A stretch of 64,000 bases of DNA from the NCBI GenBank assembly GCA_035222895.1, contig JAVYIG010002089.1, positions 1 through 64,000 on the forward strand, given 5' to 3'. The stretch comes from Strongylocentrotus droebachiensis (Eukaryota > Echinodermata > Echinoidea > Camarodonta > Strongylocentrotidae). How positions within the stretch are numbered: the first letter of the stretch is position 1; every line of letters starts with the position of its first letter. Both the position numbers and the translations under genes were made by a program. The notes under the pieces are model-generated. The model did not search any database. It was not told where the DNA came from and was given only the letters and a program-made list of their open reading frames with translations. Below, piece by piece: positions 12,739 through 24,153 of this stretch.

Positions 12739-13495
12739 GACACTCTCGTTAAAATACACGCTACATACTACAAGTAAAATTATATACAGAGTTTTTTAGA
12801 ACATGTTATGCTAAAAATAAAATACAAGTTTTGAAACCAGGTAAACGTGATGACGACGTTGAATATAAAAGCCAAAGAAACCCCGCACCATTATCTATAA
12901 ACATAACAATTTACAAAAAACCTTCATAAGTTGAAGATATAAGTGAAATGGAATATGAAGATTTCATTCTTGAAAAAGGTTCAAGCCTGGTTTAGATTTG
13001 TTCATATCTTCGATTTGTTCATCTCGTCGATATGAAAAATATATGAAAAAATGAATTGACTATGAAAAAAATAAATAATAATACACTAGACATTTTGAAC
13101 CGAGGTAAACGTGATGACGACACTGAATATAAAAACCAAAGAAACCTCGCACCGTAAACTATGAACGTAACAACACTCTCGTTAAAATACAAACTACATA
13201 CTAAAAGAAACAAATATATACAGAGTTTTTTTTCGAACACCTACTACGTTAAAAAATAACAGTTTTGAAACGAGGTGAACGTGATGACGACGGTACAGAT
13301 ACGAGCCATAGCGAATATATAAACCAATTAAACCTCCTACTGAAATATATGTACATAACAATTTTTTTGTTAAATACCTTCATAAAGCTAAGATCTAAAC
13401 AAACGAGTAATGAATATTTCATTCTTGAAAAGATTCAAGCCTGGTTTCGATCCGTTCATTTCTTCGGTTTGTTCATCTCTTCGATAAAAAAAAAC
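12739..13495. repeat. Tandem repeat of ~430 bp next to the Polinton relic
   Basis: Two long copies begin with 'cactctcgttaaaatac' (about 12,740 and 13,171) and share 'atatacagagtttttt', 'gaggtgaacgtgatgacgac'-like and 'ttcattcttgaaaa' segments in the same order; a shorter piece of the unit sits at about 13,095-13,180. The words 'cgttctcgttaaaatacgag' at 15,780 echo the unit start. The block may be the terminal repeat zone of the Polinton, but this is not proven. Confidence 0.6.
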
Positions 13496-13679
13496 ATGTG
13501 AAAATAGCAAAAATACAGTTGACATTTCACTCTTTAAAATGTAACGTGGCATAGTGTAAAACTATGGTGACTGAAAAGAAGAAAAACAAAAAAAAAACAT
13601 TAAAAAAAAAATCCAATACATTCAAATAGTATCACGGCGGGCAGTGTCTGTATTACAGCCTTACGGTAACTCTATGAAT

Positions 13680-14417
13680 TTAAAATGGTAACCAATCGGG
13701 GGAACGAGGACTAGTTTCGCGGCCTTTTTTCTTTCTTTTAGATTTGATACTAAGGGGTTTAGATTGTGGAGTAAGTGACACACCCGGACTCGCTGTAGAA
13801 CTGGTAGACTCTATCCCACGTTTCAACCGTTGGAGTTTGCTTCTTCTTTGAGGATTGCTCACGATCGTTTCGGGCAGGTTGATGTTGGCCAAACCACGGA
13901 TAAAATGTTCACTGCCACTCGGTGTATAACCCCGCCGTTCTCTGAATAAATCATAGACCAAGTCACACATATTCGTGTCCATCATGCGTTGACCGCGGAG
14001 AAGGAGTTCCCCGCTACCTGTCCATTGAATATCACCGTGTTGTTTCATTTTGTCTAGGAGTTGCGTAGCTCTTTTCACATACAGTTTCGGTACATGTTGT
14101 AGGATGTCACGTTTTACCGTATTCTCTTCTTTCAAATTGGGCGGTGTGTCCGATGCAGGAGTGGATGGTGAATGAGGGGCGTTTTTAAGTTCGATGGCGA
14201 GCGGTTGTTTCAGAGAATCCGTGGCATGGAGATATTGGCGGAGGTATTGGGAATAGAGTTGTGCTTTTCCGTGAAGATCGAGATCGTCTCGTTCAAGAAC
14301 CGTTCTAATCTGCTCGTCCAGCGCGTTGATTTGTTTCTCTTTCACCGTGGGTTGTGGGGTTTGCAAATTTCGTAAAGTTTCTTGAGGTACCAACACCATT
14401 TTCCGTGTGTTTTCCAT
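13680..14417 (-). CDS. Conserved Polinton protein (PY-like), 245 aa
   Basis: An open frame of 245 residues starting at the ATG at 14,415-14,417. The N-terminus 'MVLVPQETLRNLQTP', the central 'VPKLYVKRATQLLDKMKQHG' region and the basic, Ser/Pro-rich C-terminus (residues ~200-245) match a protein regularly carried by animal Polintons. Its function is not established; a virion or DNA-associated role is a guess. It looks whole. It is the most downstream gene of the minus-strand set and follows the relic at 14,420-14,780. Confidence 0.7.
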   Translation of the reverse strand: MENTRKMVLVPQETLRNLQTPQPTVKEKQINALDEQIRTVLERDDLDLHGKAQLYSQYLRQYLHATDSLKQPLAIELKNAPHSPSTPASDTPPNLKEENTVKRDILQHVPKLYVKRATQLLDKMKQHGDIQWTGSGELLLRGQRMMDTNMCDLVYDLFRERRGYTPSGSEHFIRGLANINLPETIVSNPQRRSKLQRLKRGIESTSSTASPGVSLTPQSKPLSIKSKRKKKGRETSPRSPDWLPF

Positions 14418-14419
14418 CC

Positions 14420-14780
14420 GTATTCAGCGCTATTTACCACCGGCGACAAGGTTTGAAAGTACACCCAAGACGGGGCCCACCAGTCTGGAAAGAAGAGGAA
14501 TGAAGAAACCTCCTCGCTGCGGGTGATGATGCGTTTTCTTTCCTTTAGAGGTGTCTTTCGGTCCGCTAGTTTACGGAGATGGTGTTTGTGTTTGGCCAGT
14601 GAACGTTTGTGAACGGGTGAGAGTTAGACGTTTCCGCGAAGCACGTTGACGACACATTCGCAGATGGCATTGATGAGACCTCTGTCCGCAGTCTTGAGGA
14701 GCTGACGTCGATGTTTTGCTGAACAATGGGCCAAAGTCTTCAGAAGAACGGCATGTGTCCGTACACGTCGAGACATCGTT
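14420..14780 (-). pseudogene. Relic of a small basic Polinton protein
   Basis: On the minus strand this stretch encodes Arg/Lys/His-rich sequence with segments such as 'KTADRGLINAICECVVNVL', which resembles a short basic protein common in Polintons between the ATPase and PY-like genes. It is broken at least once. Position and composition support the call; the function in the family is not known to me. Confidence 0.55.
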
Positions 14781-14815
14781 GTTAAACTAAACCCCATAGA
14801 CAGCTCGTTGATATT

Positions 14816-15568
14816 TTATACTTTTGAATCGTATGCGAATTGAGTCTCTCCGGGAAAAATGTTCGTACAAAGGCGAAAGTCCTCGGGTGTGTCGGGTTTG
14901 AGATCCACAAACAAATAACCCCATTTATCTTTCGTAGCATCGTTATAAGCTTCTTGGAAAAATTTAATACGCCTAGGATACATTTGTTTACCAAGACACG
15001 TTATTTGCAATTTATCCCTACAATTTTTAAAAAGGCAATAATATTGTGTATTAAGGGAAATGGTCCTCGACTCCTTACCACGGTGAAATAGATTTTGAGT
15101 TATATAAATGACACTAACGTTCCTATGGTGACAGCCTTTTGTAAACAAAACGGACACCCTTTTATCGCCGGCGGCAACATCCATCAAATCGTCTATAACA
15201 AATAAGGTTGGCCTTTCAGCCGATGTAAAATCGTTAAAATCGGAAGGTAGATTTTCATGAAATTCAATGTTTGGAATGGACCGCCGCATGTTTGTATAAC
15301 ACGGCTGGTACTCGCTGTAAAACCACACTATTTTTTTCGGGGGTGGGTTGATCATTTTTGAGGCATTTTCAAGGAGCCGTTTCACAAATTGTGTTTTACC
15401 CGAAAAACTCGGTCCAACTACCATGCATGAAAAACTATGTTTTAACAGCGTGTCCATATCGGACGACTCTGGTTTTATAATTGAATGTTTATCGCTGTAT
15501 GAAGATGCTGTCAGATACACAGATAGGGGAAAAAAGATAAAGGTTAAGGCACATCGGTTTATCAACAA
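14816..15568 (-). CDS. Polinton packaging ATPase (A32/FtsK-HerA type)
   Basis: The frame is open for 250 residues. Walker A is GPSFSGKT (residues ~52-59) and Walker B is LFVIDDL (~120-126), followed by a sensor-like 'VSVIYITQNLF'. This matches the DNA-packaging ATPases of Polintons and related viruses. The first 35 or so residues look unlike the family; the internal Met just before 'DTLLKHSFSCMVVGP' is a more likely start. As found it looks whole. It would have driven element DNA into a capsid, but no capsid gene was recognised here. Confidence 0.85.
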   Translation of the reverse strand: MLINRCALTFIFFPLSVYLTASSYSDKHSIIKPESSDMDTLLKHSFSCMVVGPSFSGKTQFVKRLLENASKMINPPPKKIVWFYSEYQPCYTNMRRSIPNIEFHENLPSDFNDFTSAERPTLFVIDDLMDVAAGDKRVSVLFTKGCHHRNVSVIYITQNLFHRGKESRTISLNTQYYCLFKNCRDKLQITCLGKQMYPRRIKFFQEAYNDATKDKWGYLFVDLKPDTPEDFRLCTNIFPGETQFAYDSKV

Positions 15569-15756
15569 ACGTAAAAAGTGAACGTGATGCTTTTAACGAA
15601 TTTTTACCAAGAGATGTGGGTACAATTATAATATACAACTACCCTATTTAATAAGAAGAATGAATCAAAAATAACATATTCAAAGCAGAGGTCAAAGTAA
15701 AATATATAAACGAAGATATCGTACAAAATATACAATATGACCGGAGGTCCTACCGG

Positions 15757-15987
15757 TCATCCAGTTGCAAAAGAACTAACGTTCTCGTTAAAATACGAGT
15801 CGTTTAAATAGAAATTAGAATCTGTTTCGTTCATCGGATTGTTGTCCACGATTAATAGTTCAACATAAAAGGTTAGGAAAAAGAGGAATACGAACAATGC
15901 CAACACATAGACATTGCGAGTGGTATTATTGCCCCTCATTGCTTCACTAAACAGTACTTGTAAAATTCCCATACGATCACGATCCAT
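15757..15987 (-). CDS. Small single-pass membrane protein of the Polinton
   Basis: A 76-residue frame with a basic N-terminus, one hydrophobic helix at about residues 26-46 ('VYVLALFVFLFFLTF') and an Asn-rich acidic end with several N-x-S/T sites. It lies between the ATPase and polymerase genes on the same strand. No family assigned; Polintons often carry such accessory membrane proteins. Could be chance, but length and position favour a gene. Confidence 0.45.
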   Translation of the reverse strand: MDRDRMGILQVLFSEAMRGNNTTRNVYVLALFVFLFFLTFYVELLIVDNNPMNETDSNFYLNDSYFNENVSSFATG

Positions 15988-18900
15988 CTCGCTTCTTTTA
16001 AATAACGCTTAATTGTTGCGATAGAGAATACAAAATGTACCGTCTTTTCCGGGGTTCTTTTTACAAATGATAGTAATTACTCACGCCTGCAATTTATATA
16101 CATGTACGAGGAATATCGGCGTGCCCGTAAGGTAGTGTACTACCACCATCCAGACAGACCCTCTTGGTAAAAACAACCCTGTAGTCTTCTTTAGTCTGTT
16201 TTGTGTAGATTGTTTTGTTTTTACTGTCCCTTAATATTCTGGATTCGTGGATGATTTTGGTTCTGCAAGGAACTCCCTGAATGAGTTCCTTCATGGTGTC
16301 GTGGTTGATGACCATGGAATTGGCAGCATTCAAGGTAAAGCCTCTCACTTTACAGACCGTATTCCCCTTGTTCGAACGATAGCTGTAATTTTTTGGCCCC
16401 GCGCATAACCATGTTTCTATGAACTCGTCACCCGTTTCGTCGATCTCATCAGTGAGGTCCCCTACAAAATCGCCAGTGGTAGGATCAAGGTGTTGAACAA
16501 GAGGGTCTGTCCTGAAAACGACGCTATCGGTATCGTAGTATAAAACCCTATCACCTAATTGTTCAAGTACAGTGTACAACTTAAGTCGCGCTAAAGCGGT
16601 TGTGAAAGAGGCTAAGATAATATTTGTATTCACATTATGATCGACGAAACCTTTTGCCATGGTATGGTGTACCTCGATCAAATGTTCATTCAAAACAATA
16701 ATATCCTGCACGACAATAGATTTGTCATTCAACATGTCTAATAATTCCGCGCTTGTTCTAACAAAAACGGTCTTTCTCAAATTGCTTCTTTCGGCAAACT
16801 TTCCCCAAAGTACATTGATAATCGATTTCGAAATAGCACGCAAGCCGGGATTTTTTTCGATTTTTGCCGGATCCAGAGCGATACCCTCATGTTCGAGGTA
16901 ATTCGCGATGTATCGCTCTTTGTCTGACGCTGTGACGACATGAGCGGGGTAACCCGAGGATTCTTGCTTTATTTTCATGAATTTGTCGATGTAAGCGGCA
17001 AATAGCCCACCTTCGCGCTTCTGACGATTGTATTGTGCAGAAGCTGGAAAGTGCCATACTTCTTCTAACTTCAAGTTAGAATACCCCATTTCCATTGTTT
17101 TTTTAAACTCTTCCGACACCCACGTCCCCTTTAATTCGCGCTCGCTGTCGCTATGGGTACAAGGTCCTTGGTTTAAAGATGTAGTGCATGTTCTACATAA
17201 GGTGAAAGTCAACTTACCCCCCGAACGGAAAGGCAAGACAGGGTGAAACAATTTCTTTGGCGGTAGATTTGACGAGGCCAAAGATGCTTTCTAAGGGAGG
17301 GAAATTCGAGTGCATGATGGTGGGGTGACCGATGGGGTATTTGGCAGATTTATTGATGAAAGGGTAGAGACTTGTAAAGTCGTAATATTTGATCTTTTCA
17401 CCTGGTTTTGCCTGGTAGAAAAGTGAACATTCACCCGTCCTCCCTCCATAAAAAGAATCCCTGGGATTGAGTGGCTCCCGAAAGACGTCTTGGAGGTGTG
17501 CAATGTGGGGGTTGACATCCGGATATTTCCGTATTTCTTTCCATTCACACTCCCACGTGTAGCACACGGTGTAACCAGCATCTTTCAAGAGCTTGATTAT
17601 ATGCATCGTCTCTTTGTATAATTGTCCCGCTGTTTTGCCTAGCTTTTTGTTTTTGAACCCCGGTCTGGGAAAGCAATTGGTACACCCATGGTAGAAACAG
17701 CCTAGAAATTCCCAGATGTATTTCTTTCCATCCTCCCCCTCCCCATACCCGTCTACATAACGACCATGCACTCCCCCCCCCCCCCCCCCGTTGAAGTGGT
17801 GTTTAATGTCAATACCACTTAGCATTGCCTCGTGGTGTAACCACTCGCCCGCCATAAGAGATTGGTTCTTTGCGCGCGCGTAACCGTCCTGAGGGATAAG
17901 CGCTATCGTTTTGGGTTTAGATTATTATTACGAAACAAAAGGTTGCAAGCACTGGGGAGGGTTAAGCAACGTAAGAAAGGGTCGATTCCACCTTCGTTTG
18001 TCTTTGTCATACTGATGTATTTGAAATTGGCGCGGAAAACCTTACAACTTTGATGTAAGATGTGAGCGTCACTTTGACAATAGTCGAGCATTTCTTTCTT
18101 GAAATCGAAAACATAGTTTTCTTTGAACAGCGCGTCGTACCATGAATGAAATTCAATCAGGGCACTTTTCCCCCCATACTTCCAACACCGTAGAACTTTT
18201 TGTCTGGCAAAGGTCCTACGTAATTTGCATTTGCAGCGGTGTTGAAAAGATGGGGAAAGTGCCCTTTCTTCATTTTATCAAGGCCGAAGGTTTTTGGCAG
18301 TTTTGAGAGGGCCATCTGAAAGAAGTTCAAGGAGTCTTTGACTTCCATTTTAGGGTCTTTTGTTTGGAGGCTTATGATTTTGGCACCGTTCAGTATGACA
18401 TGCGGTTGGACTCCTTGTTCTACCAGATGATTCAGTAAAAAGTAGGTATCATACGCCTTGGCATTGTGCGCTATGGCTACCGATTGATGGTTTTCAACAG
18501 AAAACAACCACTTTGAAAAGTCAACGAGGGTGGAATCGCCCGAGAATGCGATGGACCTTCCGTCCGGAAGGCCACATCGTTCGCAATGCTGGTTTGCGTG
18601 ATGCTTACCGTCCATACAATTTACACACTCCCAAGTGGCATGAACATAATTTGGAACATGTAAACCCGTTTCCTGCGTGCATTCGAAATCGAAAAAAATG
18701 TACTTTGTAGGGAAATCTTCCTTGCTTTTTCCTGTTTTTTTCTTTTTGGCGCGACGCGTGGAAGGCTTTGCATTTTCTTGTTGGAAAAAAGGACTTTGTG
18801 GGGGTACCTTCATATAGCATTTATGATAGCGGCCATCTACTGTCATTTAGCAGGTATTATATTTCATGTTTGAACATTTGTGAGTCGCCCTTTCAATGCC

Positions 18901-19427
18901 TATCAAGTCGGTGTCGAAAATTTTCTCACAACTTTGACATTTGAAGTTTCTTTGGCAAGCGGTTTTACCATCAAAAATGTGAACGCTATGCATTTTAAAA
19001 CAACCTTCCGTAAGAAAAGTCACGTTGCATTTAACACATACAAGGGTTGTGTTAACGGTCTCACGGAAAGTATCGCGATCACAATTCGTCGATTGACAAT
19101 CTAAACACATTCGACAACACCTGTGATATCTCGGATCGCGATACGTCTCGTGACACTCTGTACACACAAACCTGGCACATAGAAATGCTTCGTGGTTCAC
19201 TATCAAATCGTAGTGATTGCCCGTCAAATATAAAAAGAGGGGTTCACATGTCGGAGGACCCGCATAAATAGGGACTTTTAGATTTGTACGTTGATAGCTT
19301 TGACTGCAACGTGTGACGTCATTTTAAGGCACTGCGCATGCGTCACGTCGTCTTAGTCGGCGATCGAGAGGGTGTCAACCTTGATTTTCCTAAATCTAGT
19401 ACGGTACTAGTATATGCCGCGTGCGCA

Positions 19428-19935
19428 TAAAATATACAGTTCATCAGGTAGACAAAGGAACATCCCTTCCCTGCTATTATGTACAAATGTGTAGAACAGG
19501 TGTCACATGCATATTCACCTGTTTTACACATTTTTACATAATAGCAGCGAAGGGATGTTCTACCACAGCAAAAGGCCATTTTCGTAATGTAACCAAATTT
19601 AATGCATAGGTCTTTGCGAAGTGCCTCAGTACAAACTATTTCATTCACCTGATAAGAATAATAGTATTTCAATAGACAGAATCCTAACTGCATACATTAG
19701 TTGTTGCCAGGTTGGACAAACATTATACCTACCTAGCAACACTTAATATATGCAGTTGCATTCTGACTATTGAAATACTATTATTCCTATCAGGTGAATG
19801 AAATAATTTGTATTGAGGCACTTCACAAAGACCTATGCATTAAATTTGGTTACATTACGAAAATGGCCTATTGTTGAGAGTAGAATGAGGAACTGTATAT
19901 TTTGTCCTCTTTCTTTGTCTGTGATGTTCATAGTG
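19428..19935. mobile_element. Palindromic MITE (family shared with 23,055), split by another MITE
   Basis: Contains 'ataatagcag', 'gtgtagaacaggtg' and 'ggaactgtatattttgtcc' blocks in inverted order, the same as the intact copy at 23,055-23,278. The left outer end is shorter than in that copy. The right arm is interrupted by the element at 19,574-19,868. Confidence 0.75.
19574..19868. mobile_element. MITE with ~120-bp TIRs, innermost of a nest
   Basis: The left arm starts GGCCATTTTCGTAATGT and the right arm is its near-perfect reverse complement, continuing through 'ctatgcattaaatttggtta' for about 120 bp. The short centre is 'gcatacattagttgttgcc'-like sequence. High arm similarity indicates a fairly recent insertion. 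Confidence 0.8.
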
Positions 19936-21261
19936 TTACTTCCTGCATGCATGTATATCGTCGAGTGCAATCTAAAAGATTTCTAATTGTAGTCAACATG
20001 GGCAGTTGAGTACGTTGACACGCATCATCAGTCGGCGTTCGTCGTGTTCTCGTCCACTCAATCTAAAAGTCCCTAATGAGAGCTTCTTTACGGCGACCCC
20101 TATAAACCATCAATCTATAAGCTGGTGAAAGAACAGCTTGAAAGGCATTGTATTGACTACTATCGACCTCACCTTCTGGTACACTTGCCAACCTGTGCAA
20201 AGCACGCGCCTCGGATAAAAAGCCAGCCGGTGAAACGCGATCGTTCCTAGACCAATTTCGGTACTTTTGATGTTTTAGTTTTTGATATTTTGCAATGAGG
20301 ATGGCTTTCGCAAAACACATACCATCATCACCCGCGGGAACTGTGACGATAGATTTTTTTCCAGAGCAGCTAGAGTTGCGGATAAGCCATCAAACTTGCG
20401 CGCACGACCCCCCGCAGGGTTCACAACATGATGGAATCGAATCGTGAATCCGGGATTGATAACAAAATCCTGGTTGTTATTGAGTACCTCTTCGATTCGA
20501 TCCAGAATTGCGTCTATATCGAAATCCCTCACGATGGCCCAGGGAAAGGCGATGGGGACGTTTAATTGAGCAGACACCAGTACGAGTCTGACATAGTCTC
20601 GCTCCGATGTATTTGCCAATATCAAAGTCCTAAGTTCATCGAGAGACGAGCGAATGTATTCAATCATGCCTTCGCTCGTGGCAATGGGTTTCGAATCACT
20701 TTTAAAGTCATACCATACCTCCCTAACCCCAAAACGTTTTGACATCCTCTGGTCAACAAACACCCATTTTGGAAAGGATAGTAAAGTACCGGGTATATCT
20801 GAGAAAATGTCATCTTCTTCTTTTTCCTCCTCCTCGGGGTATATATCGATGGAAGGGGCCGTTGTGTTTTTTTTTTTTTTTTTTTTTCCCACCGGTTGAA
20901 TTGTCAAAGTGTTTGCGTTTCCCCCCAATTTGTTTTTTTTAAACCCATTTTGCACATTATTGGGTGGAGGATTTGGGTAATCCTCTTCATCGGAAAAGAA
21001 GTAAAAAAATTAACGTGGGGTGGAGGCACATTTTTGGTACTATAGCGCGCTCCTGGGCCATCGTGATGGGATGGTGCTGGGATTTCGCGAGGTGCAATTT
21101 GTGGCGTTGCAATTTCAGACTCGACAGAGCCACGCGCTGATTGTCCAGCGTTAGCGGGTGTATCGAGGACATGGTCACTATTATTGGAAGAACCCACATG
21201 TCTTGGTAAAAAATCGTTAAAAGCATCACGTTCACTTACCCCGTTTGTAGTACCATGATGA

Positions 21262-21530
21262 CCCGGCCCCCCCACTCAGTGTTATTTAGGGTACGCATAT
21301 GCGTGTTCCAACCGACCCCCCCCCCCCCCCTTTTCAGCAAAAGTCCGGTGTGTAAAGTCAATACGGCTCGACCTTTTTCTTTTGTATACGAGCCTTTTTC
21401 AGCATCCCCCCCTTTTCAGCAAAAGTCCGGTGTGTAAAGTCAATACGGCTCGACCTTTTTCTTTTGTTACGAAAAGGACATTTTGGCAACACGCATGCGG
21501 TCATTTTGAAACCTGAGTGGGGGGGCCGGG
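21262..21530. mobile_element. Small TIR insertion with internal direct repeat
   Basis: Flanked by CCCGGCCCCCCCACTCAG and its reverse complement. Inside, a segment of about 56 bp beginning 'cttttcagcaaaagtccgg' occurs twice, 82 bp apart. It splits the N-terminal part of the Polinton polymerase relic. Confidence 0.65.
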
Positions 21531-21934
21531 CATGATGAGCGCGGCTGGTGGATAAAGTTGCACGGCGAACCCCATCCCGTACACTTTCTGCGGCTTTTTC
21601 AACCGTAGATTGTAATTGAGAAGATGAAAGAGGAAAGAAGGATACAACCAACTTTCTCAATTTCTCCTTAAAATTCAATGAACGTTGAGAGTTAAATTCG
21701 TGGGAAGACATATCGGTTAAAAAAATGATAGAACACCCTAACAATAAATGACACTTGGCCGATAATTAATACAGACACCTTAAGACCCCGCCGTGAAATG
21801 GTGATCCGTGGGGAGGGGTTACGGTATATCAGGTCGAGGAAGACAAAAGAAGTCCAAACAGGTCCACACATGAACGATCTTATTGAAGACTAGTTTTAAA
21901 ACGTTTTGTTTACGTCTGTAAAGTTTAATGACTT

Positions 21935-22056
21935 GGTTTCATTAAACCGTCCCGTCGAGGTCTGCGGCGTTCTTTGGCTTCATTAAACCGCCCCGTCGAG
22001 GTCTGCGGCGTTCTTTGGCTTCATTAAACCGTCTCGTGGAGGTCTGTGGCGTTCTC
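21935..22056. repeat. 41-bp minisatellite, three units
   Basis: Three units of 41 bp, each 'cattaaaccg.cccgtcgagg' plus 'tctgcggcgttctttggctt', start at 21,940, 21,981 and 22,022. The third has drifted. It lies just upstream (on the minus strand, downstream) of the PC4-like relic. Confidence 0.85.
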
Positions 22057-22220
22057 TCTCACCTCCCTGACACATTTGTTTACAAATATCGCGCGGCAAA
22101 AGGGATGTGTGTAGCGTTTGACCGTTGCAAGGGGTCCCTCTATCAATCCTTTCTGTAATAAGACTTTGTCGAAATAGGCTCGATCATGCGTGACGTTGTC
22201 GACAGGGTCCTTACGTATTT

Positions 22221-22404
22221 AGTCAACTTCCCACTCGAAAGAACCAATAAGCTCATCCCTGTGAGAATAAAATGTCTGCCACGTTGCCGCGTCCATCATC
22301 ATACCATTTGCGGACATCCGTATACTATCTCGTTCATTGTTAGGATGTAGGAACTTTCGCAGGTTCATATACACCTGTCCATCGATTTTACACACGCGTG
22401 CATG
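22221..22404 (-). pseudogene. PC4-like domain relic in the Polinton
   Basis: On the minus strand the sequence reads a segment 'KIDGQVYMNLRKF' followed by 'DSIRMSANGMMMDAATWQ', which fits the strand-strand-helix pattern of PC4/Sub1 single-stranded-DNA-binding domains. It is short, lacks a clear start and ends soon after 'FEWEVD'. Assignment rests on pattern only; the second, clearer PC4-like frame at 24,154 supports it. Confidence 0.45.
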
Positions 22405-22562
22405 GAGGGATGTTTTGTTTGTATTTTGTCAAAAATGTCCTAGCGCCCCTGGATAATCGGAAGTCAACGATATTGTCGTTATGAGGGGCATTTGCAGCAC
22501 CGATTACTGCGTCGTTGATTTCATCCATATGTAACTACCAGGAAATTTTGAAACTCGTCGTC

Positions 22563-23029
22563 AATTCTCGCTACCCTAAATAGGTACGAAAATCTCGAAA
22601 TTCGCGAGACGAGGTAATTTTCACTCTCTCGGGTCGTCACTACAACTTCCGGTATAGAGTCCCATCCCGCTGGCGCTAGCGCCTGTGTTCGCTGTGCAGA
22701 GTTTTCACGCACGCTAAAATCGATGCCAATCAGTGTAATTTGTACAAAAGAAAACCATCGTCACTGATGTCAAAAGACGCAAAAAACAACGAATGAAATG
22801 TTCAAATAAACGTTGAAATATTTGCGAAAAAAAAACAAGACCGAGCAGACGACATATTCGGTGCATACACGTTGTGTGGCGACGGCGTTTTACATTTGCG
22901 CTATCGCGCCTAGTAATATAGCGCCTGCACAGGAAGCTGTAATGTCGAAAAGCTATCCCATAATGCAATGCGCGTTTTCAGGATTTTCCCCGGATCTCGG
23001 CAGAATCGCTATTTGGGGTAGCGAGAATT
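22563..23029. mobile_element. MITE, ~470 bp
   Basis: Ends are AATTCTCGCTACCCTAAATAG at the left and the reverse complement (one mismatch) at the right. The interior is non-coding. It sits in the right part of the Polinton relic, immediately before the palindromic MITE at 23,055. Confidence 0.7.
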
Positions 23030-23054
23030 AGAACTAACGAGGAACCCCCACATA

Positions 23055-23278
23055 CACTATGAACATGACAGACAATGAAAGCGGACAAAATATACAGTTC
23101 CTCATGTAGACAAAGGGACATCCCTTCACTGCTATTATGTACAAATGTGTAGAACAGGTGTCACATGCATATTCACCTGTTCTACACATTTTACATAATA
23201 GCAGTGAAGGGATGTTCCTTTGTCTACCTGAGGAACTGTATATTTTGTCCGCTTTCATTGTCTGTCATGTTCATAGTG
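23055..23278. mobile_element. Palindromic MITE, ~105-bp arms, nearly perfect
   Basis: Starts CACTATGAACATGACAG and ends with the reverse complement; the arms match over about 105 bp around a ~10-bp centre. Flanking 'ata' on both sides may be the target duplication. Whole copy of the family also seen at 19,428. Confidence 0.85.
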
Positions 23279-23700
23279 ATACAACCTCACCCCCTACTCG
23301 GTTAAATTGTCTAAAATGGACGAACAATGACCCACGATATAATATAATAGCAAACGCTTTCATTCCTCTGTCTTCCGAAAGAATGGCATGGAATATTCTA
23401 TGGGCAATACATCTACGTCGATAAAATCGTGTCCCTAATTCAAGTCCCATATCGAGAGTTCAATATTTACGGTCTTGTATGGGGTCGTACTCGGTTGGCT
23501 CGGTGTACCCGGTGTACTCGGTAGACATGATGCTTTGAAGAATAGTCTCGGTTTGCTAATGTAGCGTAATGTAAAAATATCACTTAAGGTATCTCATATT
23601 TATAGATGGGATAGTAGCCTTTCAATATCCACCGGTGTAGACACCGACAGTTTAACATGGAGGAGTTCACCCTCTCCCCTTTGATACGACCAGACACCAT

Positions 23701-23773
23701 GGCCCGAATTCACAAAGCAAGGTTTGATTCAGACCAAGGTTTGAGCTCAAACCTTGCTTTGTGAATTCGGGCC
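23701..23773. mobile_element. 73-bp palindromic mini-element
   Basis: GGCCCGAATTCACAAAGCAA is mirrored at the right end. It is flanked by 'cat' on both sides, a possible 3-bp target duplication. Its outer end resembles the TIR of the element at 6,599 (GGCCCGTATTC). Confidence 0.7.
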
Positions 23774-24153
23774 CATGTGTATAGGTGCTACCCGCTTAAC
23801 CCTGCAATCAAATCAACGTTGTATTGTTTTTTGTTCTCGCTGTATATTCTTTAATCAGACCGTCTAGGCTATAGCAGGATGGTACGTTGTGTTTTCGTTC
23901 TTGTTAAACATGCGTGGATTAGACCGTCTGTGGTATAACAATAAAACTTCTTTAACAAGTCTTTCAAAGAGTAATTGCCATTTGAAACAGCGAGACGATC
24001 GCTGAAATGTTTAAGCTGTTCTCCTCGGTTTCTTTCAAAGAGTAATTGCTAATTGTAACATGTTACACCGAGATGATTACTGTCGTAACAAGCTGTTCCC
24101 CTCGATAGATGCCTGCGTTGATTTTCTTCGTCACCGTTAGAAGAGATTTAAAG

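Larger units (their letters stand above)
19270..20072. mobile_element. TIR insertion inside the Polinton polymerase
   Basis: The edges are inverted copies of AGGGACTTTTAGATT. It interrupts polymerase-like sequence on both sides, so it is younger than the Polinton. Its own interior carries a second MITE (19,428-19,935), which carries a third (19,574-19,868). It contains a TGACGTCA palindrome at 19,314-19,321. Flanks share 'aat', a possible short target duplication. Confidence 0.65.
16094..21744 (-). pseudogene. Polinton protein-primed DNA polymerase B, broken
   Basis: Read on the minus strand, successive parts match the Polinton polymerase in order. First comes a low-complexity N-terminal region (near 21.7-20.9 kb). 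A conserved N-terminal domain with 'FGVREVWYDF' and 'AKAILIAKYQK' follows (20.9-20.1 kb). Then a Cys/His cluster with repeated CxxC pairs (19.2-18.85 kb) and the exonuclease region with 'FFDFECTQETG' (~18.7 kb). Last are the polymerase motifs 'YDFTSLYPF' (~17.4 kb) and 'YYDTDSVVF' (~16.5 kb). The gene would replicate the element by protein priming. It is a fossil with about seven or eight breaks plus two inserted elements (19,270-20,072 and 21,262-21,530). Confidence 0.85.
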
